DNA of 64,000 nucleotides from Rhizobium sp. CFBP 8762. Its GTDB lineage: Bacteria; Pseudomonadota; Alphaproteobacteria; Rhizobiales; Rhizobiaceae. Shown here piece by piece: positions 8,236 to 17,814 of this stretch (position 1 is its first letter; each line of letters opens with the position of its first letter). The DNA is taken from positions 1-64,000 of the forward strand of contig NZ_JACYUD010000007.1 in the NCBI RefSeq assembly GCF_014841565.1. Direction: 5' to 3'. The notes under the pieces were generated by a model, which saw nothing but the letters and a program-made list of their open reading frames with translations, was not told where the DNA came from and ran no database searches. The translations under genes were made by a program, and so were the position numbers.

Positions 8236-9270
8236 TCAGCCGATGGCGTCAAGCCCCTCTGCCAGCAGGCGGTCCAAATAGACAATTTCCGCCTCGCTCA
8301 ACACGATTCCCTGTACATCCGATTTTGCTCGTGCCGCAAAGCGACGCTGGGAAGGCAGCCGTGCACCCTGCCCCACAATCGCGTCAAACAGAACCTCCGC
8401 CCGTGCAAACGGATCACCCGCGCGCCCCGCTGCGAATGCCTCCGGCGAGAACGCGATAATCAGTTCGCCATGCTTGGGTGACAGTGCGGTGGACCCCAAA
8501 AAATCCAGCACTTCCGGGCTGGTAAGGTCCCCGATCATGATGCCGGCCAGAAGCTCGATCATGGTGCCGATCGCAGAACCCTTATGACCGCCAAAAGGCA
8601 GCATGGCCCCGCCAAGGGCTGCTTCCGGCTCCGTGGTTGCATTGCCGCCAGCGTCCAGCGCCCAGCCCTCCGGCAGGGGTTTGCCTGCGCGGCGATGCAG
8701 CTCGATTTCGCCTCGGGCCGCAACCGATGTCGCAAAGTCAAACACATAGGGCGGCTGGTCCTGACGCGGCCAACCGAAGGCAAAGGGGTTGGTGCCCAGC
8801 AGCGGCTTATTGCCACCGGTGGGCGCAACCGTTGCGTAGCTTGGGCACATGACCATGGCTGCAAGCCCATGGGCGGTAACGGCCTCCACCTCCGGCCAGA
8901 GCGCAGAAAAGTGCGTACAGTCATTGATGACCAACGCCGCCAGTCCATGGGTGCGCGCGCGCTCAGCCAACACCGGCAAGCCCAACGCAAAGGCAGCATT
9001 GGCAAACCCGCCTTTGGCATTAACCCGAACAATGGCCGACGCCTCCTGCTGAACCAGTTCCGGCACCGCCTGCGGCTGAACTTTGCCCGCCTTTACCGTG
9101 CGCAATGCGCCTTCGATACGGAAAATGCCATGCGATTTACAAGCATCGCGTTCGCCGGCCACAATGACCTCCGTTACCGCCTCCGCCTGTTGTGGATTGA
9201 GGCTCGCCTTTTGAAAAACTGCGGTGACGCGGTCCGTTAGTTGCGCAACTGTCAGGGTCGTTTCTGTCAT
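8236..9270 (-). CDS. Ldh/malate-type NAD(P)H oxidoreductase, probable pyrroline-2-carboxylate reductase
   Basis: A 344-residue member of the malate/L-lactate dehydrogenase family with the non-Rossmann NAD(P) fold. Family features include ALVINDCTHFSALWPEVEA, the GTNPFAFGWPR block and the Gly-rich GGHKGSAIGTMIELLAG segment that binds the cofactor. Relatives reduce imino acids such as delta1-pyrroline-2-carboxylate to L-proline. That fits here because aconitase X and the 3-hydroxyproline dehydratase-like protein downstream would both yield that imine. Malate, lactate or ureidoglycolate dehydrogenase are alternatives. It is transcribed away from the FAD dehydrogenase at 9482; the 211-base gap between them is a divergent promoter region. 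Confidence 0.8.
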   Translation of the reverse strand: MTETTLTVAQLTDRVTAVFQKASLNPQQAEAVTEVIVAGERDACKSHGIFRIEGALRTVKAGKVQPQAVPELVQQEASAIVRVNAKGGFANAAFALGLPVLAERARTHGLAALVINDCTHFSALWPEVEAVTAHGLAAMVMCPSYATVAPTGGNKPLLGTNPFAFGWPRQDQPPYVFDFATSVAARGEIELHRRAGKPLPEGWALDAGGNATTEPEAALGGAMLPFGGHKGSAIGTMIELLAGIMIGDLTSPEVLDFLGSTALSPKHGELIIAFSPEAFAAGRAGDPFARAEVLFDAIVGQGARLPSQRRFAARAKSDVQGIVLSEAEIVYLDRLLAEGLDAIG

Positions 9271-9481
9271 GATATGCCTTTCATCGACTGCGGCGAATGC
9301 TGCCCGGTTGTGCCTAGCTTAAGCAAAAATCTGCGCAAGCCAATGCACCTTCCCAATCTTGTATATTTTTTGTATTTTCAGTTGATTTCAAGGAGACGAA
9401 GCAGGATAGATAGCGACCATATTTACAATGGAAAATCAGTCATGACGTCAATGCAATGTGCCTCCATGCGTTCGGCAAACA
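9271..9481. promoter_or_regulatory. Divergent promoter region in hydroxyproline island
   Basis: A 211-base AT-rich gap between the minus-strand reductase and plus-strand FAD dehydrogenase. It contains TTGTATATTTTTTGTATTTT near 9359, a tandem TTGTAT pair that might be part of promoters or an operator. No clear palindrome or ribosome site decides the start at 9482. Confidence 0.4.
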
Positions 9482-10720
9482 ATGTCTAAGCAAGATGTAA
9501 TCGTCATCGGTGCCGGTGTCGTTGGACTGTCCGTCGCGATTGCGGCGCAAAGACGGGGCCTGACCGTGACTGTCATTGACAAAGAAGGTCCCGCAGCCGG
9601 CGCGTCGGCTGGCAACGCCGGTGCCTTTGCGTTCACCGATATCTTGCCGCTCGCCTCTCCCGGCATTTTGAAAAAAGCGCCAAAGTGGTTGCTGGACCCG
9701 CTGGGCCCTCTGTCCTTACCTCCGGCCTACGCGCTTCGCATAGCGCCATGGATGGTGCGGTTCTGGCGTGCCTGCTCACCCGCGCGTGTCGAGCAGGCAA
9801 TTGCGGCCCAAACCGCTATGATGGACCTGTCCAAGGCGGAACTTGAGCCGTTTTTGCAGCAAACCGGCACGGCAGACATGCTGCGCAAGGATGGCAATCT
9901 TCAGGTGTACGAGAGCGAGGCAGAATTTCAGGACTCACTGCCCGGCTGGCAGGCGCGCGCGGCCCATGGTATCGCGTTCGAGCATTTGAACGCCAACGAG
10001 ATGACACACATACAGCCGGGCCTGAGCCCCCGTTTCGTGCGCGGCACGTTTACACCCGGCTGGTTTTCCATTGCCGATCCCAAGCTTTATACTCTGGCGC
10101 TTGCCGAGCATTTTGTCGCCACTGGTGGCCGGTTGGAAACAGCGCAGGCGCAGACGCTGAAACCTGACGCCGATGGCGTGACGATCACCACGACCGGTCC
10201 AGACTATCGGTGCGCAAAGGTAGTGGTGTGCGCAGGCGCATTTTCGCACCGGCTGGCCCGCACCATTGGTGAGCGCATTCCATTGGAAACGGAACGCGGG
10301 TACAATACCACCCTGCCGGACAATGCTTTCGATCTGCGCACACAGATTACGTTCGGCGGGCATGGTTTCGTGGTGACAAAGCTGACATCCGGTCTGCGTG
10401 TCGGCGGCGCGGTGGAACTGGGTGGGCTGGAGCTGCCGCCCAACTATCGACGGTCTGAGGCCATGCTGAAAAAGGCGCAAGAGTTTCTGCCCGGGCTGGA
10501 TGCGTCCGGTGGCAAACAGTGGATGGGCTTTCGCCCGTCGCTGCCCGATAGCCTCCCCGCCATCGGCGCGGCTAAGGCCAGCGCAAACGTGCTATACGCC
10601 TTCGGGCACGGGCATCTCGGCTTGACACAATCAGCAGGTACGGCCCGGCTGGTGGCGGATCTTTTGACCGGCAAGCCCAGCGCACTGGATCTGACACCCT
10701 TCTCGCCGCAACGTTTTTGA
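9482..10720 (+). CDS. DadA-like FAD amino-acid dehydrogenase, probable D-hydroxyproline dehydrogenase
   Basis: A 412-residue flavoprotein with an N-terminal dinucleotide fold, VIVIGAGVVGLSVAIAA at residues 5-21, ending in an acidic strand. The C-terminal GFRPSLPDSLPAIG and YAFGHGHLGLTQSAGTA blocks are typical of D-amino-acid dehydrogenases (DAO/DadA family). In hydroxyproline pathways this enzyme oxidises cis-4-hydroxy-D-proline made by the epimerase encoded 14 bases downstream. The electron acceptor is probably a quinone, inferred from the family. ATG 9482 is favoured because the dinucleotide fold should start near the N-terminus, although no good ribosome site is visible; a GTG at 9458 is the alternative. 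Confidence 0.87.
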   Translation: MSKQDVIVIGAGVVGLSVAIAAQRRGLTVTVIDKEGPAAGASAGNAGAFAFTDILPLASPGILKKAPKWLLDPLGPLSLPPAYALRIAPWMVRFWRACSPARVEQAIAAQTAMMDLSKAELEPFLQQTGTADMLRKDGNLQVYESEAEFQDSLPGWQARAAHGIAFEHLNANEMTHIQPGLSPRFVRGTFTPGWFSIADPKLYTLALAEHFVATGGRLETAQAQTLKPDADGVTITTTGPDYRCAKVVVCAGAFSHRLARTIGERIPLETERGYNTTLPDNAFDLRTQITFGGHGFVVTKLTSGLRVGGAVELGGLELPPNYRRSEAMLKKAQEFLPGLDASGGKQWMGFRPSLPDSLPAIGAAKASANVLYAFGHGHLGLTQSAGTARLVADLLTGKPSALDLTPFSPQRF

Positions 10721-10734
10721 TCAAGGATTAGACC

Positions 10735-11736
10735 ATGGCAAACCACACTTTTTCGTGCATCGACGGCCACACCTGCGGCAATCCGGTGCGTCTGGTGTCC
10801 GGCGGTGGCCCGCGCCTTGAAGGTGCCACCATGCTGGAAAAGCGCGCTCATTTTCTGCGCGAGTTTGACTGGATTCGCACAGGCCTGATGTATGAGCCCC
10901 GCGGCCATGACATGATGTCGGGCTCCATTCTGTATCCGCCGACACGGCCCGATTGCGATGTGGCCGTGCTGTTCATCGAAACATCCGGTTGCCTGCCCAT
11001 GTGCGGCCACGGCACCATCGGCACCATCACCATGGCCATTGAAAACGGGCTGATTACCCCGCGTCAGCCAGGCAAACTGTCCATCGATGCGCCAGCGGGC
11101 AAGGTGGATATCACCTACCGGCAGGAAGGCCGCTTTGTGGAAGAAGTGCGCCTGACCAACGTTCCCGGCTTCCTGCATGCTGAAGGGCTGACGGCGGAGG
11201 TGGAGGGTCTCGGCGAAATCATCGTCGATGTTGCCTATGGCGGTAATTTCTACGCCATCGTCGAGCCGCAGAAGAACTTCCGCGACATTGCCGACCATAC
11301 GGCCGGCGAACTCATCGGCTGGAGCCCGAAACTGCGGGCGGCGCTGAATGCGAAGTACGAATTTATCCATCCTGAACACCCGGAAATTCAGGGGTTGAGC
11401 CATATCCAGTGGACCGGCCAGCCGACTCAACCACAAGCCCATGCCCGCAATGCGGTGTTTTACGGCGAAAAGGCCATCGACCGCTCCCCCTGCGGCACAG
11501 GCACGTCCGCCCGCATGGCGCAGCTTGCAGCCAAGGGCAAGCTGAAGGTCGGGGACGAGTTTGTGCATGAATCCATCATAGGCTCGCTCTTTAAAGGACG
11601 GGTGGAAGCGGCTACGACCGTTGCCGGTCGCGATGCCATCATCCCCTCCGTGGCCGGTTGGGCCCGGATGACCGGCTACAACACCATTTTCATCGACGAT
11701 CGCGACCCCTTCGCGCATGGCTTCGTGGTCAAATGA
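10735..11736 (+). CDS. 4-hydroxyproline 2-epimerase (proline racemase family, Cys/Cys type)
   Basis: A 333-residue proline racemase superfamily enzyme. Both catalytic cysteines are present: Cys90 in PMCGHGTIG and Cys253 in [14 protein letters not shown]. The Cys/Cys pair supports racemisation or epimerisation rather than dehydration. Context (FAD dehydrogenase just upstream, DHDPS-type deaminase nearby) points to conversion of trans-4-hydroxy-L-proline to cis-4-hydroxy-D-proline; true proline racemase is less likely. The start ATG follows AAGGATTAGACC. Its stop codon overlaps the aconitase X start (ATGA), so the two are translationally coupled. Confidence 0.9.
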   Translation: MANHTFSCIDGHTCGNPVRLVSGGGPRLEGATMLEKRAHFLREFDWIRTGLMYEPRGHDMMSGSILYPPTRPDCDVAVLFIETSGCLPMCGHGTIGTITMAIENGLITPRQPGKLSIDAPAGKVDITYRQEGRFVEEVRLTNVPGFLHAEGLTAEVEGLGEIIVDVAYGGNFYAIVEPQKNFRDIADHTAGELIGWSPKLRAALNAKYEFIHPEHPEIQGLSHIQWTGQPTQPQAHARNAVFYGEKAIDRSPCGTGTSARMAQLAAKGKLKVGDEFVHESIIGSLFKGRVEAATTVAGRDAIIPSVAGWARMTGYNTIFIDDRDPFAHGFVVK

Positions 11737-13439
11737 GCGACACCGTCCCGGCCCGCATCATTCTGGCCGGCACAGCGCATGGGCCGGTAATCGCCTCGCG
11801 TGAACCCTTGAGCTTTTGGGGCGGGGTTGATCCGGCGACCGGTACGGTCATCGACATCCACCACCCGCTGCATGATCACTGTCTGACTGGCAAAATTCTT
11901 GCTCTGCCCTCCAGCCGTGGGTCGTGCTCCGGCTCCGGTGTGCTGCTTGATATGGCACTATCGGGCCGAGCCCCGGCTGCGCTGATCTTCAGCGAGGCAG
12001 AGGATGTGCTAACCCTGGGGGCGCTGATCGCCGCCGAAATGTTCGGCCACTCCCTTCCGGTGGTACGGGTATCGCCTGATGTGATGGACAAGATCGAGCG
12101 GGCAGACACGACCACCATCATAGACACATCGCTGCAATTCGATGGCGTCACCATTGCGCTCACTCCGCCTGCGACCTCCGCGTTACGCCTGAGCGATGCC
12201 GACCGCGCCATGCTGGACGGCGGTCAGGGACTTGCCGTTCGACAGGCCATGCGTATCATCTGCGCGATGGCGGCCCAGCAGGATGCGCACTGTCTGACCG
12301 ATGTGACCCAAGGCCATATCGATGGCTGCATTTATGCCAGCCCCGCCAATCTCACATTTGCGCAAACCATGGCCGATATGGGTGCGCAAGTGTGTATTCC
12401 AACCACCATGAATGCCATATCCGTCGATCACGCGAACTGGGCCGAACAAGGCGTGCTGCCAAGCTTCGGCGCACCGGCAGCACGGCTGGCAGATGCCTAT
12501 GTGCGCATGGGCTGCCGCCCGACCTTCACCTGTTCCCCCTACCTGCTGGACGGTGCGCCTGTTGCGGGAGAATCCATTGCATGGGCGGAATCCAATGCGG
12601 TCATCTACGCCAACACCGTGCTTGGCGCGCGCACGGCCAAGCATCCGGATTTTCTAGATTTGTGCATCGCGCTTACAGGCCGCGCACCGCTTTCCGGCGT
12701 CTACCTCACAGCCAACCGTAAAGCGACCCGCATCATAGACGTGCACCTTCCTGCGCACATTGATGATGCCTTCTGGGACGACGCCTTCTGGCCGCTGATC
12801 GGTTACATTGCAGGAAGCAAGGCGCCTGATTGTATTGCGCTGCTGCGCGGGCTGGCCTCCGCAGCCCCTTCGCGTGATCATTTGAAAGCGCTATGCGCTG
12901 CCTTCGGCACCACATCCGCCGCCCCCATGCTGCATATCGAAGGTGTTACGCCGGAAGCGGCGGAAGCAATCGCTGGCCCGGTCGATCATCGAACCATTAC
13001 GCAAGCCGACCTGCAGCACGCATGGGCGGCGCTCAATTGCGGGCCGGAAACGGTGGAACTGGTCGCCATCGGCAGTCCACACGCGTCGCTTAGCGAATGT
13101 CAGGCGCTGGCGGATGCCTTCGCAGGTCGGCGGACGCGAGATGGGGTGGCGGTGATTGTAACCGCCGGGCATCAAGTTATCGCCCAGGCGCTTGGGGACG
13201 GAACGCTGGCGAGGCTGGAAGAAAGTGGTGTGCAGGTTCTGCCTGACCTGTGCTGGTGCTCCATCTCCGAGCCTGTCTTTCCCGTCGGCACCCGTGCTGT
13301 GATGACCAATTCCGGCAAATACGCCCATTACGGGCCGGGCTTGAGTGGTCGCGCGGTGCGCTTCGGCAGTCTGGCTGCCTGTGTCACGGCCGCACTGACG
13401 GGGCGCGTACCACCTGACCTGCCGGTCTGGCTTTCATAA
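11733..13439 (+). CDS. Aconitase X, probable cis-3-hydroxy-L-proline dehydratase
   Basis: A 568-residue aconitase X with its two usual parts fused: an N-terminal swivelling domain (DUF126 type, conserved SRGSCSGSG near residue 60) and a C-terminal catalytic domain (DUF521 type, from about residue 150). Cysteines in FTCSPYLL and near the C-terminus in DLCWCSI are candidate iron-sulfur ligands. Fused bacterial members have been shown to dehydrate cis-3-hydroxy-L-proline to delta1-pyrroline-2-carboxylate. Their archaeal relatives act on mevalonate 5-phosphate. The proline racemase homologues on both sides support the hydroxyproline role. ATG 11733 overlaps the upstream stop. Confidence 0.88.
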   Translation: MSDTVPARIILAGTAHGPVIASREPLSFWGGVDPATGTVIDIHHPLHDHCLTGKILALPSSRGSCSGSGVLLDMALSGRAPAALIFSEAEDVLTLGALIAAEMFGHSLPVVRVSPDVMDKIERADTTTIIDTSLQFDGVTIALTPPATSALRLSDADRAMLDGGQGLAVRQAMRIICAMAAQQDAHCLTDVTQGHIDGCIYASPANLTFAQTMADMGAQVCIPTTMNAISVDHANWAEQGVLPSFGAPAARLADAYVRMGCRPTFTCSPYLLDGAPVAGESIAWAESNAVIYANTVLGARTAKHPDFLDLCIALTGRAPLSGVYLTANRKATRIIDVHLPAHIDDAFWDDAFWPLIGYIAGSKAPDCIALLRGLASAAPSRDHLKALCAAFGTTSAAPMLHIEGVTPEAAEAIAGPVDHRTITQADLQHAWAALNCGPETVELVAIGSPHASLSECQALADAFAGRRTRDGVAVIVTAGHQVIAQALGDGTLARLEESGVQVLPDLCWCSISEPVFPVGTRAVMTNSGKYAHYGPGLSGRAVRFGSLAACVTAALTGRVPPDLPVWLS

Positions 13440-13449
13440 GGGGACAACC

Positions 13450-14478
13450 ATGCGCAGCACGAAAACCATTCACGTCATCTCCGCCCATGCCGAGGGTGAG
13501 GTGGGCGATGTGATTGTGGGCGGCGTCACGCCGCCTCCGGGAGACACGGTCTGGGAGCAGAGCCGCTGGATTGCCAAAGACCAGACGCTGCGCAATTTTG
13601 TGCTGAACGAGCCGCGCGGTGGCGTGTTTCGCCACGTCAATCTGCTGGTGCCGCCCAAAAACCCGTTGGCAGACGCGACTTTCATCATCATGGAGCCGGA
13701 GGACACGCCGCCCATGTCAGGCTCAAACTCCATCTGCGTCGCCACCGTCCTGCTGGATAGCGGCATTATTCCCATGCAAGAGCCTGTTACCCATTTGACG
13801 CTGGAAGCGCCCGGCGGGCTGGTCAAGGTGCGGGCTGAGTGCCGAAACGGCAAGGCCGAGCGTATTTTCGTCCAGAACCTGCCCAGCTTTGCCGAAACGC
13901 TGGATACAGCACTGGAAGTAGAAGGACTAGGAACACTGACGGTCGATACCGCCTATGGTGGCGACAGTTTCGTGATTGTCGATGCCGCCACTATCGGCTT
14001 CGCGCTGGTGCCGGATGAGGCGCATGATATTGCCCGTCTCGGCGTGCGCATCACCAATGCTGCCAATGCGGCGTTGGCCTTCCATCATCCTGACAATCCC
14101 GACTGGCGGCATTTTTCTTTCTGCCTGTTTGCCGGTCCCGTCACGCGCACGGAACACGGTCTGCGTGCCGGCGCTGCCGTTGCCATACAGCCCGGCAAGG
14201 TGGATCGCTCACCCACCGGCACGGCCTTGTCGGCCCGCATGGCCGTCCTGCATCAGCGCGGGCTGATGCGTGAAGGCGAAACATTGGAAGCGGTATCGCT
14301 GATTGGCTCAACGTTCACCGGCAGGATTTTGGGAACGACCATGGTCGGCCACCTCCCTGCCGTTCTGCCGGAGATTTCCGGACGGGGTTGGATTACCGGA
14401 ACACACCAGCACATGCTGGACCCCTCGGACCCCTGGCCGGAGGGATATCGCCTGTCCGATACCTGGGGCGCTCGGTAA
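13450..14478 (+). CDS. Proline racemase homologue with Ser90/Thr256, probable 3-hydroxyproline dehydratase
   Basis: A 342-residue proline racemase superfamily protein in which both catalytic cysteines are replaced. Position one is Ser90 in [13 protein letters not shown], and position two is Thr256 in [14 protein letters not shown]. Thr at the second position is known from trans-3-hydroxy-L-proline dehydratases, which cannot complete epimerisation and eliminate water instead. Ser at the first position makes a less common pair. It starts 10 bases after aconitase X with an AAGGGG element, so it is the last gene of the operon. Product and substrate stereochemistry are inferred. Confidence 0.75.
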   Translation: MRSTKTIHVISAHAEGEVGDVIVGGVTPPPGDTVWEQSRWIAKDQTLRNFVLNEPRGGVFRHVNLLVPPKNPLADATFIIMEPEDTPPMSGSNSICVATVLLDSGIIPMQEPVTHLTLEAPGGLVKVRAECRNGKAERIFVQNLPSFAETLDTALEVEGLGTLTVDTAYGGDSFVIVDAATIGFALVPDEAHDIARLGVRITNAANAALAFHHPDNPDWRHFSFCLFAGPVTRTEHGLRAGAAVAIQPGKVDRSPTGTALSARMAVLHQRGLMREGETLEAVSLIGSTFTGRILGTTMVGHLPAVLPEISGRGWITGTHQHMLDPSDPWPEGYRLSDTWGAR

Positions 14479-14491
14479 ACCCTCCGGACAA

Positions 14492-15508
14492 CTAACTGCT
14501 TTCACGCACAACTAGCTCAAATCCGAGATCGACGCGCTCCGTATCCAGTGTTTCTCCATCGAGCAATTTCAGCAGGTTGATGGCAGCCTGCCGTCCTATG
14601 CTGGCGCGTGGCGTCTGCACCGTCGTCAAGCGAGGCACCATCTGGCTTGCGCCGGGCAAATCGTTGAATCCCACGACTGACAGGCGCTGCGGTATGCTGA
14701 TACCTTTACGCAGCGCCTCGAAACACGCACCGAACGCCAGATCATCATTGCAGAAAAACACGCCGTCCGTCTGGGGACATTCCGCCAGCAGACGCTTGAA
14801 CAACGTTACGCCAAGGTCCACAGAGGATGGTTCCGGCGTCAGGATATCGACCGCCTGTGAGAAACCAGCGTCCGCAATTGCCTGCTGAAAACCGGCTCTG
14901 CGCTGCATGACGCGATCATCCAGTTGCGCCCCGACAAATGCCAGTTTCCGACGGCCGCGCGACAGCAAATGGTCCGCCACCGCACGCCCGGCTGAACCTT
15001 GCGAGAACCCGACACACACGGACGCCGTGTCGCCACCAAGATCCATCATCTGCACGCGTGGCACGCCGGACGTTGCCAAAAGGTCTGCCGCAACCGCACT
15101 TCGCTTGAAGCCGGTGAGCAGAATACCGCAGGGTTGGTGTGAGAGGTAATTGCGGATCAACTCCTCCTCCTCGTAACTGTCGTAATGATAATTACCAATC
15201 AGCATCTCGAACCCGCGTGGACGAAAAACCGCCTGTATGGCCTCCAACGTCTCAATAAACAGGTGGTTGGACAAGGCTGGCACCAACACCAGTATCGACT
15301 GGCTTCGCGCCGAAGCCAGCGTGCGTGCCGCCGGATTGGGCACATAGGACAATGCCTTTGCCGCCGCCCGCACCCGCTCCACCAGTTCCGGAGCAACAGT
15401 CGGTACGGAACGCAGCGCCCGCGACGTGGTAATCTGTGAAACGCCCGCCAAAGCTGCCACATGGGCAAGCGTTGGCCGCCCGGTTGCACGAGATCGTGTG
15501 TCTTTCAT
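14492..15508 (-). CDS. LacI-family repressor of gluconate genes (GntR-like)
   Basis: A 338-residue LacI-family regulator. The N-terminal helix-turn-helix and hinge read LAHVAALAGVSQITTSRALR and then YVPNPAARTLAS; the rest is a periplasmic-binding-like sensor domain. It is divergent from gluconokinase and the gluconate permease, the usual partners of the GntR repressor in this family. Two copies of a GATAGCGCTATC palindrome lie in the intergenic region and are its likely operators. The inducer is probably gluconate or 6-phosphogluconate. No link to the convergent hydroxyproline operon is seen. Confidence 0.87.
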   Translation of the reverse strand: MKDTRSRATGRPTLAHVAALAGVSQITTSRALRSVPTVAPELVERVRAAAKALSYVPNPAARTLASARSQSILVLVPALSNHLFIETLEAIQAVFRPRGFEMLIGNYHYDSYEEEELIRNYLSHQPCGILLTGFKRSAVAADLLATSGVPRVQMMDLGGDTASVCVGFSQGSAGRAVADHLLSRGRRKLAFVGAQLDDRVMQRRAGFQQAIADAGFSQAVDILTPEPSSVDLGVTLFKRLLAECPQTDGVFFCNDDLAFGACFEALRKGISIPQRLSVVGFNDLPGASQMVPRLTTVQTPRASIGRQAAINLLKLLDGETLDTERVDLGFELVVRESS

Positions 15509-15549
15509 TCAGCCATCCTCCTCTTGCAAAGTTTTAGCGTGAGATTTAG

Positions 15550-15561
15550 GATAGCGCTATC
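15550..15561. promoter_or_regulatory. Probable GntR operator O1
   Basis: A perfect 12-base palindrome GATAGCGCTATC, 42 bases upstream of the repressor start and 116 bases before gntK. The central CGCG-like symmetry (AGCGCT) is typical of LacI-family operators. It is likely to give autoregulation. Confidence 0.75.
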
Positions 15562-15649
15562 TCAAAGTCGTTTCGGGCGTCTTTGCGGGAGGAAACTCGG
15601 CACACACGGCATTGGCAGCGTTCCCCCGGAGGTTATTGGTAGATAGCCA

Positions 15650-15661
15650 GACAGCGCTATC
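15650..15661. promoter_or_regulatory. Probable GntR operator O2
   Basis: GACAGCGCTATC, 11 of 12 positions identical to O1 and exactly 100 bases from it. It ends three bases before the gntK Shine-Dalgarno, so a bound repressor would sit over or just after the promoter. Confidence 0.7.
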
Positions 15662-15676
15662 TTGGAGGAGGTTATT

Positions 15677-16228
15677 ATGGAAACTTTACCCGCCCTCGTG
15701 GTGATGGGCGTCGCTGGCTGTGGCAAAAGCAGCGTCGGCGAGGCCATTTCCCGTGCCATTCAAGGTACGATGATTGAAGGCGATTCCTATCATCCGCCGG
15801 AAAACATCAAGAAAATGACCGAGGGTCATCCGTTGAACGACGACGACCGCGCCGGCTGGCTTGCGCGGCTTGCAACCGTGCTCGCCGACGCGGTGGCAAG
15901 TGGGCAACTGCCGGTTCTCGCCTGCTCGGCGCTGAAGAAAAGCTACCGCGAGGTTTTGCGCAGCGAGACGCCCAATCTTGGTTTTGTTTTTCTCAAGCTA
16001 TCGCGCGAGGTTGCCGGTGATCGGGTCAGCCACAGGCCCGGCCATTTCATGCCCGCCACCCTGATCGACAGTCAGTTCGCTACGCTGGAATCCCCGGAGG
16101 GTGAAACAAACGTGTTCACCATCGATGCGACATTACCCATTGCGGAAATCGCCAGGCAGGCAGTTGCATGGTGGCGCGAGACCTCGGCAACAGGCGGTAC
16201 CCTGCCCTTATCGGCAGCCAAGGCATAA
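15677..16228 (+). CDS. gntK: Gluconokinase
   Basis: A 183-residue GntK-type kinase that phosphorylates D-gluconate to 6-phosphogluconate. Walker A is GVAGCGKSS at residues 10-18. The family signature EGDSYHPPENIKKM follows, then DDDRAGWL, CSALKKSYR, and the lid segment with RPGHFMPATLIDSQF. ATG 15677 is chosen because GGAGGAGG lies 6-13 bases before it. It is the first gene of a two-gene unit with the permease. Confidence 0.95.
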   Translation: METLPALVVMGVAGCGKSSVGEAISRAIQGTMIEGDSYHPPENIKKMTEGHPLNDDDRAGWLARLATVLADAVASGQLPVLACSALKKSYREVLRSETPNLGFVFLKLSREVAGDRVSHRPGHFMPATLIDSQFATLESPEGETNVFTIDATLPIAEIARQAVAWWRETSATGGTLPLSAAKA

Positions 16229-16284
16229 CATTAAACTTCCAAAGAAGACGCCAATGCGCGGCCAAATTCTCCATGGAGACTTCA

Positions 16285-17640
16285 ATGTTCGGATTGAGCC
16301 GGGAGACGTATCTCCTGTTGGACGCGGGCGTGACCATTATCGGTCTCGTGCTGCTGATTACGCGTTTCAAGATACACCCGTTTATCGCGCTGACGATTGC
16401 CGCGGGTTTCTTGGGTCTGACATCCGGCATGCCGACGGAACTGGTGATGAAGTCATTTCAGGATGGCTTCGGCGGTGTTCTCGGCTTTGTGGGTATCGTG
16501 CTGGGCCTCGGCACCATGCTCGGAAAGCTGATGGCGGAGTCCGGTGGGGCCGACCAGATCGCGCAAACGCTGATCCGCTCCTTTGGCCGGGAGCGTGTCC
16601 ACTGGGCTATGATGCTGGCTGCGTTTCTCGTCGGGCTACCGCTGTTCTTCGAGATCGGCTTCGTGTTGCTGGTGCCTCTGGTCTACATCGTGGCGCGTCG
16701 ATCCGGCGTGTCGATTGTCAAGATCGGCATACCGCTTCTGGCCGGTCTTTCGGTCGTCCACGGTCTGGTGCCACCGCATCCGGGCCCACTTCTGGCCATC
16801 AGCGTGTTCGGTGCCGATATCGGCAAAACCATTTTCTACGGCCTGATCGTCGGCCTTCCCACAGCGGCCATCGCCGGACCCATTTACGGCGCCTATATCG
16901 CAAAGAAAATTCCCGGCCGTGCTTCGCCGGAACTTGTCGAGCAGTTCGTTCGCGATGATGTGGATGCAAGCCGCCTGCCGAGCTTTAAGGTCACGCTGGT
17001 CACAATCCTGATGCCGGTTTTCCTGATGCTGCTCAAGGCACTGGCCGATATTGCCCTGCCGGAGCAGAACGTTGTGCGCATCTGGATGGACCTCATCGGC
17101 CATCCCATCACCTCGCTGCTGGTTGCCCTGCTTCTCGCTTTCTACACCTTCGGCACGGCGGTCGGCTTTTCACGCGAAAAAATCGTAACGCTCGTCAATG
17201 ATAGTCTGGCTCCCGTCGCGGCCATCGTGTTGATTGTGGGCGCCGGTGGCGGCTTCAAGCAGATGCTGGTGGCAAGCGGCGTGGGCAACGTCATTGGCAA
17301 CATGGCCGTTCAGGCATCGGTTTCGCCGATCCTGCTGGCGTGGCTGGTGGCTGCGGTTATCCGTATCGCAACAGGGTCCGCAACTGTCGCTACCATCACC
17401 GGTGCAGGCATTGTCGTGCCGGTAATCGCGCTGGTGCCGGGTGTCAACCGGGAATTGCTGGTGCTCGCCACCGGTGCCGGGTCCGTTATCCTGTCCCACG
17501 TTAACGATGCCGGTTTCTGGCTGGTCAAACAGTATTTCAACATGACAGTCGCTGAAACCTTCAAGACCTGGAGCATGATGGAAACCATCATCTCGGTCGT
17601 TGGTCTTGGCTTCATCATGCTGCTGTCACTGTTTGTCTAA
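16285..17640 (+). CDS. GntP-family gluconate permease
   Basis: A 451-residue, very hydrophobic permease with about 12-14 membrane segments, of the GntP gluconate:H+ symporter family. Landmarks are the GLVPPHPGPL segment in the middle and the conserved ATGSATVATITGAGIV block with HVNDAGFWLVKQYF towards the C-terminus. The start ATG 16285 has GGAG six bases upstream; ATG 16273 in frame is possible. It lies 56 bases after gntK and is under the same predicted repressor. Uptake of gluconate is likely, though some relatives carry other sugar acids. Confidence 0.92.
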   Translation: MFGLSRETYLLLDAGVTIIGLVLLITRFKIHPFIALTIAAGFLGLTSGMPTELVMKSFQDGFGGVLGFVGIVLGLGTMLGKLMAESGGADQIAQTLIRSFGRERVHWAMMLAAFLVGLPLFFEIGFVLLVPLVYIVARRSGVSIVKIGIPLLAGLSVVHGLVPPHPGPLLAISVFGADIGKTIFYGLIVGLPTAAIAGPIYGAYIAKKIPGRASPELVEQFVRDDVDASRLPSFKVTLVTILMPVFLMLLKALADIALPEQNVVRIWMDLIGHPITSLLVALLLAFYTFGTAVGFSREKIVTLVNDSLAPVAAIVLIVGAGGGFKQMLVASGVGNVIGNMAVQASVSPILLAWLVAAVIRIATGSATVATITGAGIVVPVIALVPGVNRELLVLATGAGSVILSHVNDAGFWLVKQYFNMTVAETFKTWSMMETIISVVGLGFIMLLSLFV

Positions 17641-17692
17641 AGCATTTCCAGTGAAATCGGAATCGCTTTGACATCCAGATAATGTGTCCATA
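17641..17692. repeat. Interspersed palindromic repeat, copy A
   Basis: It begins AGCATTTCCAGTG directly after the permease stop and continues with ATCGCTTTGACATCC and AGATAATGTG. It matches the pattern of the elements at 31414 and 34674 (AGCATTTCCAG, then CGCTT..., then GGACAATG). Elements of this form are scattered in intergenic DNA of Hyphomicrobiales. Confidence 0.6.
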
Positions 17693-17814
17693 GGTAATGC
17701 CACCTTCTCCGTGTATCGACACGCACTGACCCTTTCCTGATGCGCCGGAAGCCCGTATATATTAAGTGCTTCCGTGAGAAGTCAGGCATCGCATGCACGG
17801 TTAAGGACAGCTTC

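Noticed and set aside
10444-11718. Long open frame on the minus strand opposite the epimerase
   Set aside because: It has no recognisable motif and lies opposite a gene with clear catalytic residues; high GC makes long antisense frames common.
13450-14478. Annotation as proline racemase
   Set aside because: Neither catalytic cysteine is present.
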